Below, piece by piece: positions 21,732-32,888 of a stretch of DNA of 64,000 bases. Position numbers and translations under genes: made by a program. This DNA is from Anthopleura xanthogrammica (Eukaryota > Cnidaria > Anthozoa > Actiniaria > Actiniidae). Position 1 is the first letter of the stretch; every line of letters starts with the position of its first letter. The notes below the pieces were generated by a model. It saw only the letters and a program-made list of their open reading frames with translations. It searched no databases and had not been told where the DNA came from. The stretch spans positions 16,890,351 through 16,954,350 of the forward strand of contig OZ025209.1 of the NCBI GenBank assembly GCA_964019055.1. The letters run 5' to 3'.

Positions 21732-23878
21732 ATGGATCAAAAGCAGAGCAACAAAGTGGCAAAGGAATTTTGCAAAAACTTCCTCCAAGAGCGTATTAAC
21801 GAAGCCCAAAGGGCCTATGAACGAGTAGTGGCCTGTCATTGTGATAATTTTGGTGGGAAAAGGTGTGAATGTGCGGTGAACGAGGATAAAACCAGCACTG
21901 ACACACCGATGGAAAACGGAGGTACGGAAATTAACGGCCTAGATCCCAACTTTTCCTTTTCCTTGAAGGGGATAGAAAAAGGTTAGAGAATTTCTGTTTA
22001 TACTCGTCAATGTCATGCTTAAAGAGACTGTGTTAGGTTGGAAGAGCAACACTTCATCAACATCACAAATATGAAAGAGAAACTTCGTATTGAAAGTCGG
22101 TCGTAATGGACTTTCGTCATCATTACCGACTACATTGAATTTTCTATTTCAGACTCAATGAAAGGCGACGAGAAAGATTCATTCACTAAGCCAAAAGAAG
22201 ACATAACAGGGAAAGGCGCTTCTGCCATGGTTAACATTCAAACCGCTTATGCTGCTGCAAAGATAAAAGACCAGAAACCCTTGATCAAACAGGCTTCATT
22301 CTTGGAACCGGTTTACGATGGTCTAAAGGATCCCTATGTCATTTTGATCAATAACGTCAACTTTAAGAAAAGACCTGCTCCAAGAAATGGCGCTGAAATT
22401 GATACAGATAACCTGAGCAAATTTTTGAAGAAAGCTCACTTCGACACTGTGAAACGGTACTTTGATGTGAAGAAGGATGACATGCTGGAAATTTTCTACA
22501 AAGCACAAAAGGATCAAAATCTAAGTATGTAAAATGTGGTTATACATTGCGACGTGCTCAGTTGTAATTGGCGTCCGTTCCGTATAAGTAGCTACCATCG
22601 TTTAAGTAAGCTCTTTTGGCTGCGTGGTTTAGTTTTGCATATTTGCAATAATATCAGTTAAGCTCCAACATAGATGAATAGTTGGGTGGGTGGATAGATG
22701 GATGGTGGATAGATGGATGGATGAAAGGGTGGGTAAATGGATGGATGGATCAGGGTAGATGTATGTATGTATGTATGTATGTATGTATGTATGGGGGGTG
22801 GGTAGATGGATGGGTGGGTAGATGGATGGATCAGGATAGATGGATGTATGTATGTATGGGGGGTGGGTAGATGGATGGGTGGATGGGTAGATGGATGGAT
22901 CAGGGTAGATGGATGGATAGATGGATGGTGGGTAGATGGATGGATCAGGGTAGATGGATGGATAGATGGATGGTGGGTAGATGGATGGATCAGGGTAGAT
23001 GGATGTATGTATGTATGGGGGGTGGGTAGATGGATGGGTGGGTAGATGGATGGATGGCTGGATGTGTGGGTAAGTAGGTACTGAGATGGGTTGTGAGGGG
23101 GAGGGGATGGACCCGTCGGAAGATACGATTGTCTCTCATATATAACAGTGCATACCTATAATCAAGGTTTAGCATCTTAATCAGGTATAATGTTTTAACT
23201 CAGTTTTCACAAGAAGTGTGTAAGGTATGGGGCGAGAAAGCTAGGTTATTAGAGAGAATTTTATCATTTTATCCATTGTTACCTAGTAATGAAGTATATC
23301 GTGTAATTTCAGATAAACACGACGGACTCATGTGTTTCATCATGAGTCATGGTAGCAGCAAAGGAATAGAAACAGCAGATAACCAGTTCATCAAGGTTGA
23401 TGATATCACAGCTCTCTTTCGAGGTAACCAATGTTTTCATTTTGCTACCAAACCCAAGCTGTTCTTCATCCAAGCATGTCGAGGAGATAATGAAGATAAT
23501 GGCTTTAATGTTCCCAGGGGACCCAACGTTGTGGAATCTGACAGCGAATGCGAAGAACAGTTCCCTGTCAAGATGCCTTCTGACTCGGATTTCTTGATTG
23601 CCTACTCAACTACCAAAGAAAAATGCTCGTACAGACGTTACAATGTCGGCTACGATGCGTATGACGGTTACTCAAATGTAATGATGGGTTCATGGTTTAT
23701 TGCGTGTCTTGTGGATGTGTTTTTGGCCTACTCACACGAGGAAGACCTTCTTAGCATGTTGACACGAGTCAACAAAGCCATGGCAGAGCTTTATACTGAT
23801 ATGAGACAAAAACAGATCTCATGCCATATCTCCATGCTCACCAAAAAAATATATTTCCCAAACATGAATAAGAATTAA
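21732..23878 (+). CDS. executioner-like caspase, copy 2
   Basis: Exons 21732-21981, 22153-22524 and 23313-23878 give 395 residues. Exons 1 and 2 encode the same protein as copy 1. Exon 3 differs at nine bases, all changing an amino acid: K232Q and Y233F near the catalytic His, and C316R, D318N, A319V, V323A, A326G, P328S and L331M, all in loop 3 between R315 and G333. His220, Cys263, R161 and R315 are kept, so it should be active. Loop 3 shapes the substrate pocket in caspases, so the two enzymes may cut different targets; that is inference. The upstream CRE-like site is also duplicated, so similar expression is expected. Confidence 0.92.
22676..23070. repeat. TAGATGGATGG minisatellite in caspase 2 intron 2
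   Basis: Expanded copy of the array at 18441-18775, with extra tagatggatggatcaggg blocks. Open frames across it (repeated Gly-Trp-Met-Asp) are artefacts of the repeat. Confidence 0.95.
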
Positions 23879-24135
23879 AAGGACAACTGCACGTAATGAC
23901 TAGTACGATACACGATCTTGTTATGACTAGATTAAGGTTACTCCACTAAACTAGAAATAAATGAACACTGAAAGGTTTTACTTACATTAACCATGCATTA
24001 GGAAGACTAAGTTGCTTGTATTCATCAGCTAGTAGTATGCAAATGTGATGGGTAGTTTTCTTGATTTATAGAGAATAAATAAATACGATACATGTATCCA
24101 TAATAAAGAAATTAAAAACTAATTTACTGCTCATG

Positions 24136-27100
24136 TTACTTAAAACTGTTAGCCTTTGATGCTGGCTGCCCAAACATGGCCTCTCCTAGGTTCTCACTGA
24201 GTTCTGCAAGTTTCTTAGGATTCTTGTAATGAGTTACGGCTTGTGCCATCGCCCAAGCTCGTTTGGGTGGATCACTACTTTTAAAGATGCCAGATCCAAC
24301 AAACACACCATCTACACCGAGCTGCATTAGAAGACCAACATCAGCTGGAGTGGCTGCAGGAAGAAAAATACACCACATATTTTCATGAAACTCAACTCAT
24401 ACAACATGACAAGCAACAACTAAACAAGACAAGCTGTAGTTACCTAAGCCACCCGCTGCAAAGTTGACAACAGGGAGACGTCCTAACTGTACTGTTTGCT
24501 GAAGCAAATCAAAAGGGACCTGCAATTCTTTGGCATAAGTGTAGAGTTCAGCTGTGTCTAGACCTTGTGCATGGCGGGTCTGGGTGCGAATGGTTCTAGC
24601 ATGACGCACAGCCTCAGATACATCTCCTGCATTTTAAGAAATCTGTTAGCAATGACAATTCATTGTCAAAAAATCAAATTACTTGACTAAAGGTTCTTTG
24701 TCTTGTACCATCCCAAACCCCAACATGCTATCTTCAAGTTAGCCAACCAAGAGTTGACTGCATTCTGACAAAGACAACATGTTGTCATAGTTACCTGTGC
24801 CAGCTTGTCCTTTCGTTCTTATCATTGCTGCTCCTTCTGCGATTCTTCTGAGAGCTTCTCCTAAATCCCTTGCACCACAAACAAATGGCACTTTAAATGG
24901 GTGCTTGTCAATGTGATTGGCTTCATCTGCTGGAGTTAACACTGTAATAAAATGACAGGAATACAAGGGTTATTCTGCCTGCAGGGCACCAAAAAATGCC
25001 GCTGACACTAAAACAGATCATGCATGACACCTTTTGAGTAAATGGTCTCCTTCAAGTGATTAAAAACAATATAATTTTTATTCAAAGCTTCTACATACAT
25101 ATCACGAATTTAAGGCCCAGTTTAGACATTGAAGTTCACCTGTGCCAAATCTAATGCAAATGAGCAAAACCTATTGTTTGAGTTCATTTGCATTCAGTAG
25201 ATTCGGCACTTGTGAACTTCAATGTCTAAACTGGGCCTTAGAGAAATGAGAAACAAATACATAGTTCAAACTATGATACATACAACCATTTCTATGATGC
25301 TCTTTGAAGATGAAAATTTCAGTTATGGCAAATAGAGAATTATTAGTGGCTCTTAACACTGCTTTCGAAAAAGCTGGTTCTTTTTTTTTTTTTTTAATAT
25401 AATTCTGCTATGACAGAAGAGTAATGCATGTATAATTTTAAAAGGATTTATATTCTAAAAATAAGGAAAATAAGGTAATAAGAGGTACCTAAAAGGAAAC
25501 ATCGAACTAATCATGCTGTAAAATATAGTACAGTTGTATTGTTTCTCGTGTTGTGTTATATCATGATTATGTTATGCAAACATTACCTTCAGATTCATCA
25601 ACCATATCAACACCAAGGGCTTCAAGAATCTGTGCCTCAGCAAAGTGACCAATCCTTGCTTTGGCCATGACTGGGATTGTGACTGCATTAATGATTTCCT
25701 TGATCAACTTTGCAAAAAAATAATCATATATTATTGTTAGAATATTCACAAGCACTTAATACTTTTTTTTCTTTTACACAGCAATGCAGAGACAAAATCG
25801 TATATATTACCATGAACATTAATAAGAATTGAAGAAAATCCATCTAAAAACACTTTATTAATTAATGCATTTATCAGAATTAAAAAAAACCAGAAAGAAA
25901 GAAATTTGGACAGCTTTATGAGTAAATGTCATGACATTTCTTAATTAGTAAAGTCATATATACATTATCCTTCCATACATGCACAAATAACTCTAATTTA
26001 AAAACAGACGCTGGATTTTTCAATGAAAATAGCAAATAAACTCAGCATCTGCACAGAAGTTTTGTATTTTCAAATAATTTTCTTTCCAGTTATTAACGAT
26101 AATAAAAATAAAATAAAAAAATAAATAAATAATAATAATAATAATATGAATGCGAGGTGGGAAGATCTCAGTGTAAAGAGTTGCTTCGCTTCACTTGTTG
26201 AATGGGCAGGGTGCCCTTCACATACTGTTGCAGGGATTCACAGACTTTATGAGCAATAGGTAGCTACGAAGGTATACCATCAAAGAAAGACAGGATTAAA
26301 CACTGGAACAGATGTAATGTGTAGTATGTGCAGGAAAACCGCAGAGACTGTGCCCCACATCCTGGTGGGGTGTGGTGCATTAGCACAAACAAAGTATCTA
26401 GCAAGACACAATGCGGCTCTAAACATTCTCTTCTTTGAAATCCTCAAGCAACTAGATCTAGTGGATACCATTCAGCCTTGGTACTCCCAAATGCAACCAA
26501 AGGGGATGTACGAGAATGAGAGACCTATAGTTTACTGGGACACATACCCATATACACAATGAACGTAGAAGTAAGGGCCAACAGAATTGATGCAAGGGTG
26601 ATTAACGAGGAAGCAAAAAAGGTGAAATTAATTGAGATGAGTATACCATGGGTTGAAACCACATTATGAAAGAGGCTGAGAAAACAGTGAAGTATGCTCC
26701 ATTACGGTTTGAAGTAAAGACACAGTTTCCTGGGTATGAGGATCAAGATCATTGCCAGTTGAATGGACTTTAATTTTGGGAGCCGCCTTTTAAAATTATA
26801 CTTATTATGAGTTATGAGTCATTAGTTATGAGTTCTCAATGCCCTTACAGAAACAGCAAAATATATACATATATACACAGGCAAATAAACCAAAAGAAAT
26901 ATAAAATATCTATAACCAATAATATTTTATTTTACCATGTATATTGAATAATTTACATAATACTAGTTGACAAACCCATAAAAGTTCACTCTTCTACTTG
27001 AAAAAATCTTGTCGATATGTGTCAATACTTTGGCAAAAGTATATTGACACATATCGACATAGGATACCATAAGGAAACTATATAGGAAAACTAACACACA

Positions 27101-28580
27101 TGCCAAAAAAATGAAAAAATTTATTGAATTGAATTGAAAAAAATGATTAAAGTCGATTTTTCGGATTTGATTTTCACCTTACTATCTTTGTTATTCTATC
27201 TGAATTTTCAAAAGCAAAATTAAAATTATTAAATTTAAAAAGGTTTTAATTACCCCACCTGATGCCTAAGAACACCCACTAGGAATGACAGTAATTAAAA
27301 CACCTTATATGGCTATCTAATTGATCTAAGAGTTATCAAATTTCTATAAGTTATAATTAAATTGATACCTTTGGGTCTGTCATCCTGGCAACACCTCCAT
27401 CTCGCCGAATATCAGCTGGGATTTTTTCCAAGGCCATAACAGCACATGCCTGCAAGAAATAACAACAAAAAAGTAATCTAAATGTCATTTTTTCATTCAA
27501 AATACATTTTAAAAAGTTGAATTTTCTGTGTGTGACATTTAAGGTGGCATGGGTGACGTAGTGGTTTATCGCTCGCCTCTCAAAACTGTGGACCAGGTTC
27601 GAGCCCCAGCTTGGGTTGGATCACAAGTGAGTTGAGTTTGTTTGATGTATTGTTCTCTCCTGTGCCAAAAGGGTTCTTTCTCCAGGTTTTCTCGTTTTTC
27701 CTCCCTCCATAAAAATCATCATGTGAGTTGAGAGTTGTATGCATAGAATATTATTATAATGTAGTGGTAGTGGTACAGTGGGCCAAATTGGAAACTGGTA
27801 TTAAGTTAGTGAATTCGTATCCCACTATAAAAAAATGTGATTTTTTATTTATCCATTTCAGTAAATTGATTTATTTTTATTGTTAAATGAGAATTATGTG
27901 CATCTACCCCAGCATTCTCTGCTATTTTTGCTTCTTCTGCTGTAGTGACATCCATAATAATTCCTCCTTTAGCCATCTGAGCAAGCCCTGACTTGACTTT
28001 AAATGTACCTAAACAAGGGTAGAAATACAGCAATACATATGGGTTCAAACCATCCTTGCCCGGTGATCATGAGTTGGGCTACCACCTCCTCCATATTACA
28101 TAATGACTTGACCCTTACTTGTTTTAGGGTGGTTTCACAATCATGTAACAACACTATCAATGGCATTTGTAACTGAAGAGCAAGAAGAGGCTTTATTATC
28201 TATACAACATACCTGTTTTGTGTTGATATAGAGAAAGTACTGATGAATCTTGTTTGTCTTGCTGGTTAAGGGATAAGTTACTGACTTCTACATGAAACAG
28301 GGATTCAGTTATAATAAGACAGTGTTTTCAAAAAGGCATGAACGACTGACTTGCCAGTTATTAAATTCCTGGAAATTTCTACATTGGATAAAAAGTATAT
28401 TCTAACTTAAGATTAAACGATTTTGATGCAAGAACGTGCATGTAATAGCTGTTTTAGTAAGCTTAAGTTTATTCTTCGGCCTCCAAATTATTTTAGGTAA
28501 CTAGTCATGAATCATGCCCTTTAGCCTAACTTACCATTTGTTACTCCGTTCCTCAGTTCGACAGGTGTAGTATTAGCCAT
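24136..28580 (-). CDS. PDX1: pyridoxal 5'-phosphate synthase subunit PDX1 (PdxS/SNZ)
   Basis: PDX1 condenses ribose 5-phosphate, glyceraldehyde 3-phosphate and ammonia into pyridoxal 5'-phosphate in the cytosol; the ammonia comes from PDX2. Seven exons (28535-28580, 27908-28008, 27369-27449, 25587-25707, 24795-24941, 24444-24626, 24136-24353) give exactly 298 residues, normal for the family. Hallmarks are [105 protein letters not shown] and FVGSGIFKS. The active-site lysines in MAKAR and RTKG are present. The second exon uses a weak donor (GTAGAT) but the joined protein fits SNZ without a gap. It is divergent from PDX2 with 682 bases between starts. Confidence 0.96.
25111..25240. mobile_element. 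130-bp foldback element, AGGCCC..GTTTAGAC type
   Basis: The halves are near-perfect inverted repeats (aaggcccagtttagacattg to its complement). It lies in a PDX1 intron and is flanked by TA. The ends resemble those of the element at 49072-49274. Confidence 0.85.
26140..26800 (+). mobile_element. LINE 3' relic (reverse-transcriptase ORF C-terminus)
   Basis: The plus strand reads [20 protein letters not shown] and then [16 protein letters not shown], the zinc-knuckle-like C-terminal region seen in jockey/R1-like LINE proteins of cnidarians. Further matches continue past a stop ([21 protein letters not shown]). It is truncated at the 5' side and carries stops, so it is dead. It sits in a PDX1 intron on the opposite strand. 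Confidence 0.75.
27011..27058. repeat. short near-perfect hairpin
   Basis: gtcgatatgtgtcaatac pairs with its near-complement ending atatcgac around a small loop (tttggcaaaa). It is in a PDX1 intron. Confidence 0.8.
27543..27840 (+). mobile_element. tRNA-derived SINE, copy 1
   Basis: A tRNA-like head has a B box (ggttcgagccccagc). A body follows (gagttgagtttgtttgatg, ttctctcctgtgcc), with tail agtgggccaaattggaaac and a short A run. The same unit recurs at 54325-54590 (+) and 42224-42405 (-). Confidence 0.75.
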
Positions 28581-29262
28581 GTTGATTTAAAAACCTTAAA
28601 AGAAGACAACTTTTAATATACGAATCACCCGACGAGATCTGACATGTGAATAATGTTGGTAATAGCTGAATAGAGTAATATAGCTAGTATAATAGCCACG
28701 TGAATATTATGTAACCACCCCAAACACAGGCAAACCATCAACACTGTTTTCAAAAGAGTTATTTTTTTCATAGCAGGATTAAAGTATCAAATAAAATAAA
28801 AGTATTTTAATATTCATAGCAAAGATAACAATATAATTATCACAATTTTTTACTTGATCTTGTGTCGGATCTTGTAAAAGTCCATTCAAAAAGATTAGTA
28901 CTATTGCATCAGTCCCTGCGAGGAACGCCTGACCAAACACCTAAGTCACACAGCTCAAGTCACACGTGTTGTTACTAGCACTGATCTATGTAAGGAATGT
29001 TGTGAAGGATTCAAATCTCGCTGCGACTTCACCAGGAAACTTAGAAGGTATAAACTAAACAACTACTAAAGGAAATTTTACTGCAAGTTATTTAATCATA
29101 TCTTTAATACCAAGAACATTGCTTTGATTGGGCTGCTGCCTGTGGTACCGGTAGTGGTAGTTAAGCACGACAATAAGAAATATTTCCTCAACCCTGTCGT
29201 TACCAAGACATTTTTGAAACTACTTCCAACTTATCATTTTAAGTGCTTTCTTTCTTTTCAGC
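28581..29262. promoter_or_regulatory. shared intergenic region between PDX1 and PDX2
   Basis: 682 bases between two divergent start codons, with no repeat element or ORF of note. It contains a cacgtg E-box in acacgtgttg near 28961. It must hold both promoters, possibly as one bidirectional unit. Confidence 0.6.
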
Positions 29263-31788
29263 ATGGCGAATGGCAAAGATCCAGTAACCCTAAAGGTTGG
29301 TGTGCTTGCTGTACAGGGTGGATTTTTTGAACATAAAGCAGCTCTGCTCAAGGCTTTGAAATACCACAAGTTAAACAAATACACTGAAATTGAAATTATT
29401 GAAGTAAGAGAAAAAGAAGACTTAGAAGAGCTAGATGGTCTTATATTACCTGGAGGAGAAAGTACTACTATGAGTATTTTTCTTGAATCAAGTGGCCTAG
29501 ATTCAGTTCTCAAGGAATGGATGAATGATAAAACCAAGCCAAGAGTAGTATGGGGCACTTGTGCTGGATTGATTTTAATGTCAAACCAGATTGAGGGACA
29601 AAAGGAAGGAGGCCAGGCCAAGGTAAATAGTCTTCATGCCTGCATATTTGATGGATCTACATTATATCTTTTATTATTTATTCAAAATATTTCCCCGTTT
29701 CTGATTGGCCCACAGCCTCCGGTTAATTTTTCATAACAAGCGCTTTGACTGACCAAATTTGGAAAGAATGTCATTCGTCCAATATTTTTTTAAGTTATTG
29801 GACGATTGACGTCAGTCATAGCCGCCAAACAAAGATGGCATCCTAACAGGGAAGGTTTGCCAATTTGCAACCTTAGCTAACTGAATATGCTTTCTTAAAT
29901 GACTGATCAATTGAGTTTACTATGAAAATATTTTGAATAAATAATAAAACAATTATTGGATTTGGCTATTGTATGATATGAAAAATTATGCATACCTCGG
30001 AGAGTGTTATCCGCCTCAGCCTACGGCTCCGGCAGAAAACACTCTCCTTGTTATGCATATTTTTTCATATCATACTCAGCCTCATCCAATAATTGCTAAT
30101 TATCTTATAATATTTTTTATGATATCTTGTATATTCACTAAAGTCTCAGAATTTACATAATTGATGTAGAAATTCTTACACTTGGTTTGTCAATCCTGCC
30201 CGTCTTTGTATAAAAAATCCCGATCCCACCCAAAACTTGAGTAACCTCGCTACCACTCTAACCACTGAAAGAGATAATAAAATTTTACTACTATTTCAGG
30301 ATTGAAAACTGAACATTAGAGTACGATGACTATGACAAACAATTTATTCATACCCTGATCAATAAGTCAAAAATTAACTGATGATAAGAGTTGATTTTAT
30401 GAATTCACAAAGGGAACTGTACATGTAGTCCTGTATCCTGTTGCAAAACCCTTATGATTCCCAAATCCAGACAACTCAAAAACATGAAATCCTGCTCCTG
30501 CTCATCATTGAGAATCCCGCTTCCCACTCTGTTTTTGACCGCATCCCGAATCCCACCTTCAAAATAAGGCCAATCCCGTGTCCTGCCAAACCTATATATT
30601 GTGGACCCTCATATAGATACATTTACATACATACATACATTTTATTTATTTATACACAGTGAATAAATCATCAGGAATATCTATACATATATTTTTACCA
30701 TAATTGTGAACTTTCTCGTGCGCTGATTGGTCGAGTGCCGTGGTAATTAAAAAAAATAAGAGGACATACCGATAAAATAACAAATCGCTCACGCACGTAG
30801 CTAGCACACGCTTGAAACGGTTTTTTTCTTTCAAACTTTTTCTTCGTTTTTGGATCTTTTATTTAACTTTTTTTTATGGTAAAAAACAAATTTCCGATAG
30901 TTTATAGTGGTATGTCCTCTAATTTACCACGATACAACGTCAAAAGTTGGTCAAAATTAGTTATGTACCCACTTGGCTACGCCTCGTGGGTACATAACAT
31001 TTTGACCAACTTTTGACGTCATATCATGGTAAATAAGAGGACGTACCATGCTAAACCATCGGAAATCTGTTAAATATATCTAAAAGAATATATAACAATA
31101 TGTAATAATATTAATAATAAAATTCATCTAAATTATATCTGCATACTGAAATATTGAAAAGAAAAAAAATCCTGTTTTCTGTGAATGCAGTGTGACCAAA
31201 AGTAGACAAAATAAAATGAAATAAAAATAAATGAGAATTAACAGTGGAATCCACCGAGTGGCCCTTTCTCCACTGCATTCCAATTGGAATTTAGAAGTTG
31301 ATTTTTGACATGGGCTTTGAGGGTTTGTCTATGTAAATTAGTAAAATTGATGTTAATCATGTGCTGATGCGGTTATTCATGGTAAATAAGGGACCTGCAT
31401 TCATTATTATTGGAGGGGGCACTGGAAAGAGGAATGGTAACAAGTGGTGGGTATAGGTGAGAAAATAGAAAAATACATTTTTTCACAAACCCTCCAATCC
31501 CTAATTAGTCAATATTAGTATGTCCAATTTTTTCAATAACCCCTGTTTATTTCCAACATTTTGAAGGACCTTTTCTATAAAACTCATCTATTATTTCAAG
31601 ACCCCACTTTAATTTGCAGGGCAACTAAAATTTCAATGCCCCCTTTTTCTCCCCCATACCCTCTTGCCCCTTCAATAAATAATGAATAAAATGTTTGTAT
31701 CAAATGCTGTGCACAATATGCTAAATTTACCATCACCCAGTTGAGCACCAGACTTTTGTGCGGGAGGTTGTAGGTTCAAGCTCCGGCT

Positions 31789-31821
<33 letters not shown>

Positions 31822-32534
31822 TGCTGCCTTTGTAATTACATCTACAAATGGTTAGACCTTCGCATGGCTTGGATGACCACGTAAAATCGCAGTGCCATCT
31901 CTCCACACTACCTAACCCTGCATCGGAGGGATGTAAAAGAACCACAGTGACTGAGGACGTAAAGAAAGCCTGGCAGTGACCACCCTCAGTGTCTGGCCTT
32001 TACTAATGATTTCTTAATGGGTTGATTGCAGGATCAGAATGGGAGTTTTAAGGGGTTGGGAATTGGTGCAATGTACCTCAAAGGGGACCCCGTGTTCTAT
32101 CGTATAGCACCAGCCTGCGGGCAAATCTCATATATATATCAGATATATAAATAATTTTAAATACAAATTGTTGAAAATTCCAGATTGGTGGCCTAGACAT
32201 TACAACATCAAGAAACTTCTTTGGTCGTCAGCTAAATAGTTTTGAAGCTGTGTTAGAAATAGAAGACAAAAGTGTACAAGAAAGCATCACAAATGACACA
32301 GTCTATAAATCCAGTTGTGAAGGCATTCATGGCGTATTTATACGAGCCCCAGCTGTCCTGTCCGTAGATAGTAAAGATGTTCAGATATTGGCAACTGTAA
32401 AGATACCTTCTTGTGAGAAACCCGTCATTGTGGCAGTTGCACAAAACAACTTTATGGCAACTGCATTTCATCCAGAACTAACTGATGATCTTGAATGGCA
32501 TGCATATTTTTTAAGGAAGATTTTGAAAGCTTAA
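29263..32534 (+). CDS. PDX2: pyridoxal 5'-phosphate synthase glutaminase subunit PDX2 (PdxT/SNO)
   Basis: PDX2 hydrolyses glutamine and channels ammonia to PDX1. Two exons, 29263-29622 and 32184-32534, join in phase 0 to 236 residues. Family signs are VGVLAVQGGFFEH, LDGLILPGGESTTMS, the nucleophile in WGTCAGLILM, LDITTSRNFFGRQLNSFEA and the His/Glu pair of the triad in TAFHPELT. All three catalytic residues are present. Length is slightly above bacterial PdxT (about 190-200), through an insert near KSVQESITNDTV. The 2.56-kb intron holds at least two foldback elements and a SINE. AATAAA at 32721-32726 probably ends the transcript. Confidence 0.95.
29950..30095. mobile_element. foldback element in PDX2 intron
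   Basis: caattattgg and gtatgatatgaaaaattatg pair with their complements at the other end. The centre has ctccggcagaaaacactctc opposite gagagtgttatccgcc. Confidence 0.8.
30891..31066. mobile_element. foldback element in PDX2 intron
   Basis: tttccgatag, gaccaacttttgacgtc and gtacataac pair with complements across a centre with ggctacgcctcgtgggtac. The arms are near-perfect for about 80 bases. Confidence 0.85.
31735..32115 (+). mobile_element. tRNA-derived SINE-like element
   Basis: The head resembles a tRNA: ttgagcaccagacttttgtg, then gcgggaggttgtaggttcaa with B box ggttcaagctcc. The body runs to about 32110 (ggtgctgcctttgtaattac, ggtgcaatgtacctcaaagg). It is a different family from the SINE at 27543. 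The 3' edge is uncertain. Confidence 0.6.
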
Positions 32535-32888
32535 AACTTAGCGCATACATGACGAATGTGAAAATCACTAATTAAAATTGCTTATACCAAATCCCCTGAG
32601 TATTTAAAATGGATTGAATTGTTAAACATAATTGAAAAATGAGGCACAAGGAAAGTGTGGCATGGAAGGATCAGAACTATACTTATTTATTTTCTATTAT
32701 GTGTCATGATTGATTTACTAAATAAATATGTCCAGTGACTGGTTAACACATAACTGCTGGAAAGTATCTTTTCATTTTTGCATAAGTTTATTTCTAAATG
32801 AGCTTATAAAGTAACAGTCTTGCTAGATGCTTATAGCACAACGAAAAAGGATGTTTTACATTAAAAAAAAAAAGATTTTGAACTGGTA

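Larger units (their letters stand above)
20058..24353. repeat. tandem segmental duplication, right unit (4296 bp)
   Basis: Right copy of the same unit, 61 bases longer because its minisatellite is expanded. Its right end runs on into the intact PDX1 gene, so this copy keeps the ancestral junction. The copies are near-identical apart from the minisatellite, a few intron bases and a cluster in the caspase exon. Confidence 0.95.

Noticed and set aside
22682..23045. Gly-Trp-Met-Asp repeat proteins
   Set aside because: Open frames through the TAGATGGATGG minisatellite inside a caspase intron; artefacts of repeat composition.
29969..30160. Small plus-strand ORF in PDX2 intron
   Set aside because: Sits across a foldback element and shows no family features.
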